Of a DNA stretch of 64,000 nt, positions 8,245 to 16,503 are shown piece by piece. The stretch is from CAVPTL01 sp963727235 (GTDB lineage: Bacteria; Actinomycetota; Thermoleophilia; Gaiellales; JAICJC01). A model generated the notes under the pieces. It was not told the DNA's origin and made no database searches. It was given only the letters and a program-made list of their open reading frames with translations. The stretch's first letter is position 1, and every line of letters begins with the position of its first letter. The position numbers and the translations under genes were made by a program. The stretch spans positions 194,386 to 258,385 of the forward strand of contig CAVSFZ010000020.1 of assembly GCA_963727235.1 (NCBI GenBank), given 5' to 3'.

Positions 8245-9408
8245 GTGGGCCGGATCCAATCCCTCTCGCGCAACTCCGTGTTCGACCTGCTGATCGTGCT
8301 GCTCCTGATCGCGGCGATGCTCGAGGTGCTGGTCGGGCGAAACTCGCCGGCGGCACCGCACACGACGCTGTGGTTCGTGCTTCCGGCGATCGCGCTCCTG
8401 GTGCTCCCGATCGTGGGGCGCCGGTTCTTTCCATTGGCGCCCGGGGCGCACTGGGTGCTGGCTGTGGCGATCGCGTTTGTGGATTGGCGGCTGATTCCGT
8501 TTGCGATCAGCATCTTCGTGGTCGGCCTGGTGGCGGCGTTCCTGCTCGGAAACCTGCGCGACCCGATGCAGGCGGCGATCGGCCTGGCCCTGGTCGTCTG
8601 CGGCTCGGCGACCGTCGTCTACAAGATCCCCGACCACTCGACCGCAGAACTCATCTTCATCCCGCTCGAGTTCACGATCGCCTGGGTTGCGGGCTTCGCT
8701 CTGCGCGAGCGCGCCGAGCAGGCCGAGGCGGCGGAGGTACGGGCTCGACAGGCCGAGCGGGAGCTGGACACGGCGGCGCGCATCGCGGTGGCGGAGGAGC
8801 GCGTGCGGATAGCGCGCGAACTGCACGACATCGTCGCCCACGCGGTGAGTGTGATGGTGCTCCAGGTCGGCGCTGTCAGACACAGGCTCCCCGACGATCT
8901 CGCCGAGGACCGAGACGCGCTCACCAGCGTCGAGCTGGCCGGCCGCACCGCGCTGACGGAGATGCGCCGGCTGCTGGGCGCCATGCGCCGCGACGGCGAC
9001 GAGGCCGAGTTCACGCCACAGCCTGGTCTCGACGACCTCGACGCGCTGCTGGCGGAGACCGGACGCGCCGGCCTGCCTGTGGAGCTGCATGTCCACGGCG
9101 ATCCCGTCGCGCTTCCACGCGGGATCGACCTGTCCGCGTACCGGATCGTCCAGGAGGGCCTGACCAACGCACGCAAGCACGCGGGCGCCAGCAGCGCTGA
9201 GGTGACCGTCAGCTACCGGCCGGACGAGCTGCAGATCGAGGTGCGCGACGACGGTCACGGTGGGTCGACCACGGCCGGCCCCGGCCATGGGCTCGTCGGT
9301 ATTCGCGAACGGGTCAAGATCTACGGCGGGGAGATGAGCGCCGGGAGTGCGAACGGGAGCGGCTTCATCCTCAACACCCGCCTGCCGCTGAACGGCAACC
9401 GCCGATGA
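8245..9408 (+). CDS. Sensor histidine kinase, NarL/DesK type (HisKA_3)
   Basis: 387 residues from GTG 8245. The first ~130 residues contain four to five transmembrane helices with almost no extracellular loop, suggesting sensing within the membrane. The dimerisation/phosphoacceptor helix includes RIARELHDIVAHAVSVMVLQ with the conserved His. The catalytic ATPase domain has the N-box NARKHAG and the G-box DDGHGG followed by GHGLVGIRERV. The gene overlaps the response regulator by 4 bases (ATGA), so they are translationally coupled. It is divergent from the MMPL transporter, its likely output. No extracellular ligand domain is present. Confidence 0.93.
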   Translation: MGRIQSLSRNSVFDLLIVLLLIAAMLEVLVGRNSPAAPHTTLWFVLPAIALLVLPIVGRRFFPLAPGAHWVLAVAIAFVDWRLIPFAISIFVVGLVAAFLLGNLRDPMQAAIGLALVVCGSATVVYKIPDHSTAELIFIPLEFTIAWVAGFALRERAEQAEAAEVRARQAERELDTAARIAVAEERVRIARELHDIVAHAVSVMVLQVGAVRHRLPDDLAEDRDALTSVELAGRTALTEMRRLLGAMRRDGDEAEFTPQPGLDDLDALLAETGRAGLPVELHVHGDPVALPRGIDLSAYRIVQEGLTNARKHAGASSAEVTVSYRPDELQIEVRDDGHGGSTTAGPGHGLVGIRERVKIYGGEMSAGSANGSGFILNTRLPLNGNRR

Positions 9409-10094
9409 CGATCACCGTCCTCGTAGCCGACGACCAGTCGATGGTGCGCGCCGGCTTCCGCATGCTGCTCTCCCGTGAGCATGACATCAAAGTCGTCGCC
9501 GAGGCGAGCAACGGGCTGGAAGCCGTCGAAAAGGCCGCCCGCTTCAATCCCAAGGTCGTGCTGATGGACATCCGCATGCCGGAGCTCGACGGGCTGCAGG
9601 CGACGCGGCGGATCATCGCCGCCGATGACGTCGCGCGGATCCTGATCCTGACGACCTTCGACCTCGACGAATACGTCTACGAGGCGCTCCGCGCCGGCGC
9701 CAGCGGGTTCGTGCTCAAGGACGACCCACCCGAGCAACTGCTCGCGGCCGTCCGAACCATCGCCGGCGGAGAGGCACTGCTCTCCCCCGCCATCACCAAA
9801 CGCGTGATCGACCAGTTCACCCGCATTCCACATCCCGAACGTCCCGAGGGGCTCGACGATCTGACCGAGCGCGAGCTCGATGTCTTCCGCCTGATCGCCC
9901 GCGGCCTCTCGAACCTCGAGATCGGACGCGAGCTCCACATCAGCGACACGACCGTCAAGACACACATCACGCACATACTCCAAAAGCTCGACCTCCGAGA
10001 CCGCGTCCAAGCGGTCGTGCTCGCATACCAGGCAGGACTTGTCGACATGGACGTGCGGCGGCCGGACACTCGCTTCGAGCCTGCGCGCCGGTAG
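9405..10094 (+). CDS. NarL/LuxR-family response regulator
   Basis: 229 residues. The receiver domain has the acidic pocket (VADDQ), the phosphoacceptor Asp in LMDIRMPELDG, the Thr in LTTFD and the Lys in VLKDDPPEQL. The C-terminal LuxR-type helix-turn-helix is complete: LTERELDVFRLIARGLSNLE, then DTTVKTHITHILQKL. It is coupled to the upstream HisKA_3 kinase through an ATGA overlap. Targets are probably its own operon and the divergent MMPL gene (inference from layout). The gene ends 85 bases from the convergent TetR gene; that gap contains the short palindrome GTCCATATGGAC (10131-10142), with no clear role. Confidence 0.95.
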   Translation: MTITVLVADDQSMVRAGFRMLLSREHDIKVVAEASNGLEAVEKAARFNPKVVLMDIRMPELDGLQATRRIIAADDVARILILTTFDLDEYVYEALRAGASGFVLKDDPPEQLLAAVRTIAGGEALLSPAITKRVIDQFTRIPHPERPEGLDDLTERELDVFRLIARGLSNLEIGRELHISDTTVKTHITHILQKLDLRDRVQAVVLAYQAGLVDMDVRRPDTRFEPARR

Positions 10095-10179
10095 CCGCCT
10101 CTACCCACCCAAGTGTATGGATGGAAAATTGTCCATATGGACGATCCAGTGGCCACATCGGCGTCCCCGGGACGGGCAC

Positions 10180-10791
10180 TCAGCCGTGCTCTGGTGAGGT
10201 TCGCAGCCTCCGTGCTGCGGCGCTGACCTCGACAAACTGCACCATCGCCTCGACCGCCTGCCTGCGTGAAAGGCCCTGGCGAACCACCAGCGAGCGCCAC
10301 GTCTCGAACTCGAGTGCGTGGCCGACGGCCGCGCGAACGGCTTTCCGCCGCGGCCATCCCCGCGCCAGCTGGTCGGCCAGCCGGCTGACCCCCTCGGTGG
10401 TGGCGGCGAGCTGCTCGCCGGCCGCCGGAACCAGCTTCGCGTCGCGCAGGAGCACCTCCAAGTCCGGCCCGGCGTCCTCGTACCACGCGTACAGGTCTGT
10501 GAGCACGCCGCGAAGCCGCTCTTCGGGAGCGTCCACGTCCAGCCACCGCTGCACGTCCGGGCGGGGGTGCCGGCTGCGCCAGTGGGTCGAGCAAGCCTGA
10601 AACAGCGAGCGGTCGTCTGGGAAGTGGGCGTAGAAGGTGTGGCGCTCGACACCGGCCCGAGACGCGATCGCCGAGATGGTCGTCTGCGCCGGCCCCACCG
10701 ATGTGTGCAGCTCAACCGCCGCCTCGACGATCCGCTGCCGCGTCTCGGCCTGGCGGCGTGCGCGCTCCTTGAGCTCGTACTTTCGCTTCAT
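10180..10791 (-). CDS. TetR-family transcriptional regulator
   Basis: 203 residues. The N-terminal helix-turn-helix is typical: RQRIVEAAVELHTSVGPAQT, then ISAIASRAGVERHTFYAHF, with the family's T-x-Y-x-H-F recognition-helix ending. The rest is an all-helical ligand/dimerisation domain with no close assignment. The gene is divergent from a small cupin gene; the 90-base gap holds a strong promoter and two copies of a 22-base repeat, one of them starting at this gene's own start codon. This strongly suggests autoregulation and control of the cupin gene. Confidence 0.93.
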   Translation of the reverse strand: MKRKYELKERARRQAETRQRIVEAAVELHTSVGPAQTTISAIASRAGVERHTFYAHFPDDRSLFQACSTHWRSRHPRPDVQRWLDVDAPEERLRGVLTDLYAWYEDAGPDLEVLLRDAKLVPAAGEQLAATTEGVSRLADQLARGWPRRKAVRAAVGHALEFETWRSLVVRQGLSRRQAVEAMVQFVEVSAAARRLRTSPEHG

Positions 10792-10812
10792 TGCACATCA
10801 TTGTACCTCGAA
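10791..10812. promoter_or_regulatory. TetR operator-like repeat, copy 1 (overlaps the tetR start)
   Basis: A 22-base segment that begins TTGCACA, continues CA-TTGT and ends TCGAA. It matches copy 2 at 10847-10868 at all but about five positions. Each copy has an imperfect inverted core, GCACA-N4-TGTRY. Its position at the tetR start codon fits autorepression. Confidence 0.55.
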
Positions 10813-10814
10813 TA

Positions 10815-10843
10815 TTGACACCCGCCAACGCCGTGCTTAGAAT
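10815..10843 (+). promoter_or_regulatory. Sigma-70-type promoter of the cupin gene
   Basis: TTGACA at 10815-10820, a 17-base spacer, and TAGAAT at 10838-10843: a near-consensus housekeeping promoter pointing to the cupin gene at 10882. It is sandwiched between the two operator-like repeats. Confidence 0.7.
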
Positions 10844-10846
10844 CTG

Positions 10847-10868
10847 TTGCACACCACTGTGTATCGAA
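10847..10868. promoter_or_regulatory. TetR operator-like repeat, copy 2 (after the cupin -10 box)
   Basis: Second copy of the 22-base repeat (TTGCACA ... TGT ... TCGAA), starting 4 bases after the -10 box of the cupin promoter. A repressor bound here would block transcription initiation. It is 56 bases from copy 1, in the same orientation. Confidence 0.6.
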
Positions 10869-10881
10869 AGGAGATACCGCC

Positions 10882-11316
10882 ATGCACACCTTCGATCTGG
10901 ACAGCTTCGAGTACACCCTGACGATTCCGGGGTTCCGCGTGGGCTTCCCGCTGCACAGCGCCACCGGTACGGCGAGCACTGCGACCGTGCTGTTCGAACT
11001 CGACCCCGGCGAGGTGCTGGGCGTACACACCGACAGCGCCGAGGAGCTGCTGATCGTGCTGCAGGGCACGGCCGAGGCGCGCGTCGGCGACGAGGTGGGG
11101 CAGATCACGGCCAACCAGGTCGCCCTGGTGCCGCCGATGGCACCGCACGGCCTGCGCAACATCGGTGACGACGTGCTCCGCGTGCTGGGGACGTTCTCGG
11201 CGTCGACGGTCGTCTCCACGTTCGAGCGACCGATCGAGCCGGGTGGCCCCGAGGTGCTGGTGATCGGCTCCCCCGTCCCCATGGCGGCCCACCGCGCGCA
11301 GCCGGTGGCCGCATAG
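10882..11316 (+). CDS. Small cupin-domain protein
   Basis: 144 residues behind an excellent ribosome site (AAAGGAGAT). Single beta-barrel cupin: motif 1 is seen as ELDPGEVLGVHTDSAEELLI with a metal-type His and Glu, then VLQGTAEARVGDE; motif 2 is VALVPPMAPHGLRNIGDD with another His. The metal ligands appear present, so it may be an enzyme or a ligand-binding protein. The C-terminus is short. It is divergent from the TetR gene and probably repressed by it; the regulated unit appears to be this single gene. Substrate unknown. Confidence 0.85.
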   Translation: MHTFDLDSFEYTLTIPGFRVGFPLHSATGTASTATVLFELDPGEVLGVHTDSAEELLIVLQGTAEARVGDEVGQITANQVALVPPMAPHGLRNIGDDVLRVLGTFSASTVVSTFERPIEPGGPEVLVIGSPVPMAAHRAQPVAA

Positions 11317-11325
11317 CAGCTCTCC

Positions 11326-11351
11326 CCCGGCCCGCCGCGCGGCGGGCCGGG
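11326..11351. terminator. Bidirectional GC-rich terminator palindrome
   Basis: A perfect 26-base palindrome whose half is CCCGGCCCGCCGC, lying between the stop codons of the convergent cupin gene (11316) and secreted-protein gene (11361). Location and symmetry fit a shared terminator for both strands. Confidence 0.7.
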
Positions 11352-11360
11352 CGCGGGGCG

Positions 11361-11996
11361 TCATCTCACCGTGACGCTGATCGGCGGCGAGAAGTGAGAC
11401 GTCTTGTCGGTGCGTATCCGGCGAAGGCGCGCCCGAAACAGGTAGACGCCGCGCGTCTTGGTGGTGAAGGTCGCCCCGCCGGACCTGACGCCGTAGCGCC
11501 ACCAGTGGAAGCTCGCGGCGCCGGGCCGCTTGATCTGAACGTCCTCACCAAACGCAAGCCGAACGCGGGGCGAGAGCGGCCCCTTGAATCGGATGTTGAA
11601 TGTCGGGTTGGGGGTCCGGCCCGCCCACCACGCGGCCATCGGGTCGACGATGGTACCCGTCATCGCGGTGCGATTCGATGAGTCGTACACGTACGTGCCG
11701 GCGCCGAAGAAGCGAAACGGGAACGGCTGCGAGTCGACGTCACGCAAACCGGAGTCGAACAGGTTCAGGCCGGTGGCATCGGTGACGGATCGCTTCGTGG
11801 CCGGCGGGAGCCCGCCGAAGCCCCAGACGACCGCGGCGTAGTCTCCGGGCTCCGCCGCGCGCGGCGCGTACGCGGATGCGTGCACGTGCACCATCGTTGG
11901 ATGGATCACGATGGCCGAGGCCGTGGACGCACTCGTCCCGAGCATCACACCGAGCACGAGGACGGCCATGCGCTGACGTGTGAATCGGTGAGTCAT
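11361..11996 (-). CDS. Secreted protein with degenerate cupredoxin-like and FN3-like parts
   Basis: About 211 residues from ATG 11996 with a Sec signal peptide (hydrophobic core MAVLVLGVMLGTSASTASA). Residues about 45-120 resemble a plastocyanin-type domain: AVVWGF near the start and FFGAGTYVYDSSNRTAMTG where a copper protein would have the Cys-x-His-x-Met loop. The Cys and His are absent and only the Met remains, so no type-1 copper site is expected. The C-terminal part (DVQIKRPGAASFHWWRYG ... GVYLFRARLRRIRTD) is fibronectin-like. The same two-part module ends the GH5-like glycosidase at 26.2-28.5 kb, which suggests a shared surface-binding role. Function unknown. Confidence 0.6.
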   Translation of the reverse strand: MTHRFTRQRMAVLVLGVMLGTSASTASAIVIHPTMVHVHASAYAPRAAEPGDYAAVVWGFGGLPPATKRSVTDATGLNLFDSGLRDVDSQPFPFRFFGAGTYVYDSSNRTAMTGTIVDPMAAWWAGRTPNPTFNIRFKGPLSPRVRLAFGEDVQIKRPGAASFHWWRYGVRSGGATFTTKTRGVYLFRARLRRIRTDKTSHFSPPISVTVR

Positions 11997-12095
11997 GCAT
12001 GAGTGATATCGCCCCCGACGGCGTGGCTGAAACCGTGCAGCCATGGCGGTTTGGGGAGTGCCACCACCCCGGACGTTCGGAAGGCTGCCCGGGTC

Positions 12096-13949
12096 TCAGG
12101 CCGCGCGTGTTCCCAGCTTCATGCTGGTCGAGAGGTTCTTCTGCACGCGCGCGACCGCTTGGAACGCCTCCTTGAGGTACGTCCGCACGAGCGGGTTGAG
12201 GTCGGCGGGATCCAGGTAGTTGTCCGGGCGCACGCCCGCGCGCAGCTGCCGGATCTGGTGCTGCATGCGCAGGTCGGTCATCAGGTCGAAGGCATCGCGG
12301 AGTACCGCAACGTCGTCCTGGTGGATGGTGCCGACGGCGCCGGCGGCGGCCAGGCGGGCAGGAGTGGACGCACCCGTGACGCCTGCCGCGAGGGCCGCGG
12401 AGCGGGCGATGCCGACGATGGGAAGCAGGCCGCCCTTCTTGATGTTCAGCGTACCGCGGTGATCGCCGTCGTGCTCGACCACGAAGTCCTTGCGAAACCC
12501 GGTTGGGGGCTTGTGGGAAAGCGCAAACACCTCGAGCAGGTGGAGCAGTCGCGGCCGATCCTTGGCCTTGGCGAATGACGCGCGCAGGCGGGCCCCGGCG
12601 ACGTCACCGCCCCAGACGGCCCGGCCGTCTCCCACCAGGCTCACCAGGATCAGCGCCTTCTCCTGGTCGGGGTCGTCCAGCCATGAGCCGGCGATCCGCT
12701 CCCAGTCGGACACCGGCCGGGCGAAGAGCCCTTTGGTGGCGATCGCTCCGCCCTTGCACGCCGGGATCCCGGCGGTGTCCAGTCCGCTCACGACACGCTC
12801 CGCGAGTTTGGACATCCATGCCCGGATCTCGGTGTCTTCGACCGGCGCCTCCCACGCGATGGCGTTGTCCTGATCCGAGTCGGGGAACGCCTCACGGCGG
12901 GCGAAACTGCCCAGCGTAAACCACGTGTACGGAGCCGGCGGTGGTCCCAGCTCGGCGTGGGCAAACTCGATCCATCTCCGGGTCAGAGCGTCGTGAGCCG
13001 CCGAGATCACCGCGGAGATCGTGTGCGCTGGGACGCGCGCCTCGGACAACGCGATCACCGCTTGGGGAAGCTGGGCCATGGCGTCGCACAGAGCCTGCCC
13101 GTCAACGGCGCGCGTAATCGCCGCCCGCACCGCAAACGGAGTGCGTGCGGCCGCGCTGACCAGGTCGGTGTTGGTGACCACGCCGATCACGTTGCGGCGG
13201 GCATCGAGCACCGGAAAATGATTGAGGCCGCTGTCGAGCATCTCGATCAGCACCTCCGCGCTCGCGGTCTCGGCGGTCACCGTGCGGGCCGGCGCGGTCA
13301 TCACCTCCGCCACTGGCGTCTGCGGGCCGGCGCCGGCTGCAATCACGCGCGTTCGCAGGTCGTGATCGGTGACGATCCCAAGGTCATCGCCCAGGTCAAC
13401 CAACACGGACGACGAACCGGCCTCCACCATCCTCTGGGCGGCCTCGCGGACGGTTGTCGTCGGCGTGCACACCACCACCTCACCGGCGGCGATGTCGCCG
13501 ACCGGCCGCCGGGACGACTCGGCGCCGGTGAGGCCTTCGCGGGCGCGCATCTCATACCGGCCGCTCACCGACACCACCAGGTACCGCAGCGCGTCCTCCC
13601 GCGCCAGCACCGGCCGAACGACGTCCGCGGGCATCCGGTAGCACTCGGTCTGCTCATGCGCGGTGACCGCCAGGCTCACCGGGTCGCCGGTGAGCATCGA
13701 CCGGTGGCCGAACATCTCACCCACCCCCAGCAGGTCGATCGCACGGCCCTCATCGGTCAGCTCGACGGCGCCGCGTCGCACGATCCAGGCAAACTGCGAT
13801 GGCTCGGATGCCTGCATCAGGATGGTCGCGCCGGCCGGGAAGGATTGACGCTCACAGGCAGCGGCCACGGTGAGGAGCTCCGCCTCGTCGAGCGTGTCAA
13901 ACGGCGCGATGCCCCTCAGAAACTCAACCACTTCGGCGTCCGCGTTCAC
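12096..13949 (-). CDS. Cyclic-nucleotide-binding / CBS / DUF294 nucleotidyltransferase-like protein
   Basis: 617 residues in four parts. Residues about 1-125 are a cyclic-nucleotide-binding domain (FDTLDEAELLTVA, ILMQASEPSQFAWIVRRG, GEMFGHRSML). Residues about 150-265 are a CBS pair (TTTVREAAQRMVEAGSSSVL; HFPVLDARRNVIGVVTNTDL). Residues about 290-430 are the DUF294 nucleotidyltransferase-like domain with FTLGSFARREAFPDSDQD, the G-S ... D-x-D pattern of GlnD-type enzymes. The rest is the DUF294 C-terminal helical domain. The whole resembles GlnD-like signalling proteins that join second-messenger or adenylate sensing to nucleotidyl transfer. The start is GTG. It stands alone on the strand, so its partner is unknown. 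Confidence 0.9.
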   Translation of the reverse strand: MNADAEVVEFLRGIAPFDTLDEAELLTVAAACERQSFPAGATILMQASEPSQFAWIVRRGAVELTDEGRAIDLLGVGEMFGHRSMLTGDPVSLAVTAHEQTECYRMPADVVRPVLAREDALRYLVVSVSGRYEMRAREGLTGAESSRRPVGDIAAGEVVVCTPTTTVREAAQRMVEAGSSSVLVDLGDDLGIVTDHDLRTRVIAAGAGPQTPVAEVMTAPARTVTAETASAEVLIEMLDSGLNHFPVLDARRNVIGVVTNTDLVSAAARTPFAVRAAITRAVDGQALCDAMAQLPQAVIALSEARVPAHTISAVISAAHDALTRRWIEFAHAELGPPPAPYTWFTLGSFARREAFPDSDQDNAIAWEAPVEDTEIRAWMSKLAERVVSGLDTAGIPACKGGAIATKGLFARPVSDWERIAGSWLDDPDQEKALILVSLVGDGRAVWGGDVAGARLRASFAKAKDRPRLLHLLEVFALSHKPPTGFRKDFVVEHDGDHRGTLNIKKGGLLPIVGIARSAALAAGVTGASTPARLAAAGAVGTIHQDDVAVLRDAFDLMTDLRMQHQIRQLRAGVRPDNYLDPADLNPLVRTYLKEAFQAVARVQKNLSTSMKLGTRAA

Positions 13950-14007
13950 GCGCGTGATTGTCTACCGGGCGCGCTGCCGACGCAACCCACCGGCCCCGAT
14001 CTGACGC

Positions 14008-14634
14008 TCAGTCCATGCTGAACGGCGGATAGCGATCCGTCGTGAGCAGAAACGCGTAGGCCGTCACGTGCAGCGTCCAGCGCATCACACCGACCACGAA
14101 TCCGAACGCTCCCCGCGGGTAGCGGCCGGTGAAGAGGATCGCAAACCACGCGAACACCACCACGAAGAACACCGCGATGTAGAGGAACCAAAGGATGATG
14201 AAGTGGGGAATCGCGAGCAGCCACTTCACCAGCGGAAGCCAGCGCGACAGCTGTTCGCCGTCGGGCCGTTCGATCTGGAGATGCACCGCCTGCTCCTCAT
14301 CGGTGGATGGATACGTGTCGTCGAGCAGCGTAATGTAGGCCCCGACTCGCGTGGAGAACCGTGTCAGTTCGAGGTTCCAATCAAACCACCAGCCTGGGTA
14401 CTTGCGACGGAAGAGCAGCATCAGCAGCACCGGGACGAACAGGATTCCGGCGGCTCCGGCCGCGTACGTGTTGGTGTTTCCGCCGGAGTTCACGGCGTAC
14501 TCGGAGTGGGACAGCGATCCCAGCACGATCGCGATCGGAATCACCGTGAACACGCGGAAGAACGTCGTCAGCCGGTTGAGCGGCCGATCGGGATAGTCGA
14601 TCTCGAGGCTTGCGGGGTACGGCGCGGTTTCCAT
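14008..14634 (-). CDS. DUF4389-family membrane protein
   Basis: 208 residues. The N-terminal YPASLEIDYPDRPLNRLTTF is the hallmark opening of DUF4389 proteins, followed by an amphipathic entry and four transmembrane helices (about 27-45, 60-80, 140-165 and 175-200). The segment after helix 2 holds FRRKYPGWWFDWNLELTRF, another conserved block. The conserved YP-x-x-FSMD near the C-terminus is also present. Function of the family is unknown. The gene sits in a minus-strand run between the DUF294 and DmpA genes without overlap. Confidence 0.85.
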   Translation of the reverse strand: METAPYPASLEIDYPDRPLNRLTTFFRVFTVIPIAIVLGSLSHSEYAVNSGGNTNTYAAGAAGILFVPVLLMLLFRRKYPGWWFDWNLELTRFSTRVGAYITLLDDTYPSTDEEQAVHLQIERPDGEQLSRWLPLVKWLLAIPHFIILWFLYIAVFFVVVFAWFAILFTGRYPRGAFGFVVGVMRWTLHVTAYAFLLTTDRYPPFSMD

Positions 14635-14686
14635 GAACCCAAGTTCAACAGGGCCGTGGCGAATCCTGCGGGGACTTCAGAGCCGG

Positions 14687-15778
14687 CTAGCCGAGTCGGG
14701 CCTCGAGCAGTCTCATCACCTGATCATGGGGAAGAGCCGGAGTCCGGTGGCCGTCGCGCCCGACCATCTCCCGGTTCACCACCAGGGCGTTGACGACCGC
14801 CTCTTCGGTCGCCCGAACGACCCCCGCGTAGATCTCATCCATCCACTTCCAGTCGACGAACTCGAGGCTTCTGACCACGGGCTCGGCGGATTCGCCCACC
14901 GGAAGTCCCGTGCCGAAGGCGCCGCGATTGGCGGTCGACAACGCGAGGAACAGATCGCCCGAGAAGTGTGAGCCGGTCGTTCCCGTCCGCGCCAGTCCGA
15001 GCGGCACCCTGCGGGCAAGCGCCTTGCACTGCCCGGGGAGCAGCGGCGCATCGGTCGCGACGATCCCGATCACCGAGCCTGAGCCTGCGGTGAACCATTC
15101 CTCGTCCTCGAGCGGATTGTCGGCCGCCAGTGCAGCGCCCATCGGCACGCCCGCGATGGTCAGCTCGTGGCGCGAGCCGAAGTTGCATTGCAGCAGCACC
15201 CCCACGCGGTAGCTGTTCGACTCGATCGCGACCACTCTCGAGGCGGTGCCGGTACCGCCCTTGAAGCCGTAGCAGTTCATGCCGGTGCCGCCGCCCACCG
15301 AGCCCTCCTCGATCGCGCCACCGCGCGCGGAGGAGATCGCGTCGATCACGTGGTCGGCCGACACGTGCAGGCCGTTGATGTCGTTCAGATAGCCGTCCCA
15401 GGTCTCGGCCGCGATCGGGAGCAGCCAGGCGCGGGCGAGCTCGGGGAAGTGATCCACCACCCACCGGATCGTGGCCTCGTGGGCGGTGCCGACCGAATGC
15501 GTGTTGGTCAGCGTGATGGGAAGCGATACCGTCCCCGACTCCTCGATCCAAGAGACACCGGTCATCTCGCCGTTGCCGTTCAGGGAGTGGAAGCCTGCGG
15601 CACACGGGTCGCCCGGATCGGAGCGGCCACGCGGGAGGATCGCGGTCACGCCGGTGCGCACATCGTCTCCCTCGATCACCGTGGTGAAGCCCACCTCGAC
15701 ACCGGGCACATCGGTGATTGCATTCAGCTCGCCCGGAGTACCGTCGAACGGGATGCCGATCGCTCGCGCGCGCGTCAT
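14687..15778 (-). CDS. P1/DmpA-family (S58) aminopeptidase
   Basis: About 363 residues from ATG 15778, which overlaps the stop of the ABC permease gene (ATGA). S58 family features are clear: N-terminal GIPFDGTPGELNAITDVPGV, then GGGTGMNCYGFKGGTGTASR. In this family autocleavage occurs just before a serine here found in TASR, giving an N-terminal nucleophile. The C-terminal ALSTANRG block is also present. Characterised members release N-terminal D- or L-residues or beta-peptides. Coupling to an ABC-2 exporter suggests a role in processing or resisting an exported or imported peptide-like compound (inference). Confidence 0.9.
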   Translation of the reverse strand: MTRARAIGIPFDGTPGELNAITDVPGVEVGFTTVIEGDDVRTGVTAILPRGRSDPGDPCAAGFHSLNGNGEMTGVSWIEESGTVSLPITLTNTHSVGTAHEATIRWVVDHFPELARAWLLPIAAETWDGYLNDINGLHVSADHVIDAISSARGGAIEEGSVGGGTGMNCYGFKGGTGTASRVVAIESNSYRVGVLLQCNFGSRHELTIAGVPMGAALAADNPLEDEEWFTAGSGSVIGIVATDAPLLPGQCKALARRVPLGLARTGTTGSHFSGDLFLALSTANRGAFGTGLPVGESAEPVVRSLEFVDWKWMDEIYAGVVRATEEAVVNALVVNREMVGRDGHRTPALPHDQVMRLLEARLG

Positions 15779-16503
15779 GCCACGTCGCGACGCGATGTCC
15801 ACGCCGCCCCCAGCGCGGTGAGTACGAGCATCCACAGGATCAGCACGCCGGTGCCGGCGGCGGGCGAGAGCAGGTGCTCAGCGTTCGAGTGCATCATCGC
15901 GTTCTGGGCCTGATTGGGGCCGTAGCGCCCCAGGCCGGGAAGCAGCGCGAACACCAGGTTTTCGATGACGAACGTCCATGCCAGAAGCACGATCACGGCG
16001 GCGATCTGGTTTCGGATCAGGGTGCCCAGCCCCACGCCGATGCCGCCCCAGACGGCGGTACCGGCGATCACACCGAACAGCAGGTACGCCCAGTCGGCTG
16101 CGTGTAACTCGATCGGGAAGCCTCCATGCTCGAGGCACAGATAGCCGAGCCCGATCGAGAGTGCCATGCCGATCACCGCAAACACGACTCCCGCCACCAT
16201 GCTGGCCGCCAGCTTGGCTCCCAGAATCCGCGTCCAGCTCGGCGTGACGAGGAACGTCGGGCGAATCGTGCCGAACCGATACTCACCGGTGATCACCAAA
16301 ATGCCCGCCAATGCCGAGAACAGGCCGGCGATGCCTCCGAGCCCGAGCAGCTGGCGCTGATCCTCGACGGTGTGCAGCGAGTCGGACAGAAGTCCTGTGA
16401 GCAGCGTGATCGCCACCACCAGCACCACCGTTCCCGCAACGAACCCCAGCGTCGTCCGCGTCGAGCGGATCTTCAACACCTCGGCGCGAATCTGATTGAT
16501 CAC
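15775..16503 (-). CDS. ABC-2 type transporter permease
   Basis: 242 residues, GTG start overlapping the stop of the ATPase gene. Six transmembrane segments: about 20-40, 55-75 (GLFSALAGILVITGEYRFG, where the E-Y-R-x-G-T motif after helix 2 is typical of ABC-2 permeases), 100-125, 138-160, 165-190 and 215-235. It forms an exporter with the ATPase encoded immediately upstream, and its stop overlaps the DmpA peptidase start. Substrate unknown. Confidence 0.9.
   Translation of the reverse strand: MINQIRAEVLKIRSTRTTLGFVAGTVVLVVAITLLTGLLSDSLHTVEDQRQLLGLGGIAGLFSALAGILVITGEYRFGTIRPTFLVTPSWTRILGAKLAASMVAGVVFAVIGMALSIGLGYLCLEHGGFPIELHAADWAYLLFGVIAGTAVWGGIGVGLGTLIRNQIAAVIVLLAWTFVIENLVFALLPGLGRYGPNQAQNAMMHSNAEHLLSPAAGTGVLILWMLVLTALGAAWTSRRDVA

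Noticed and set aside
10131..10142. GTCCATATGGAC palindrome between the response regulator and TetR genes as an operator.
   Set aside because: It lies between two gene ends (convergent), far from any start; probably chance or part of a weak terminator.
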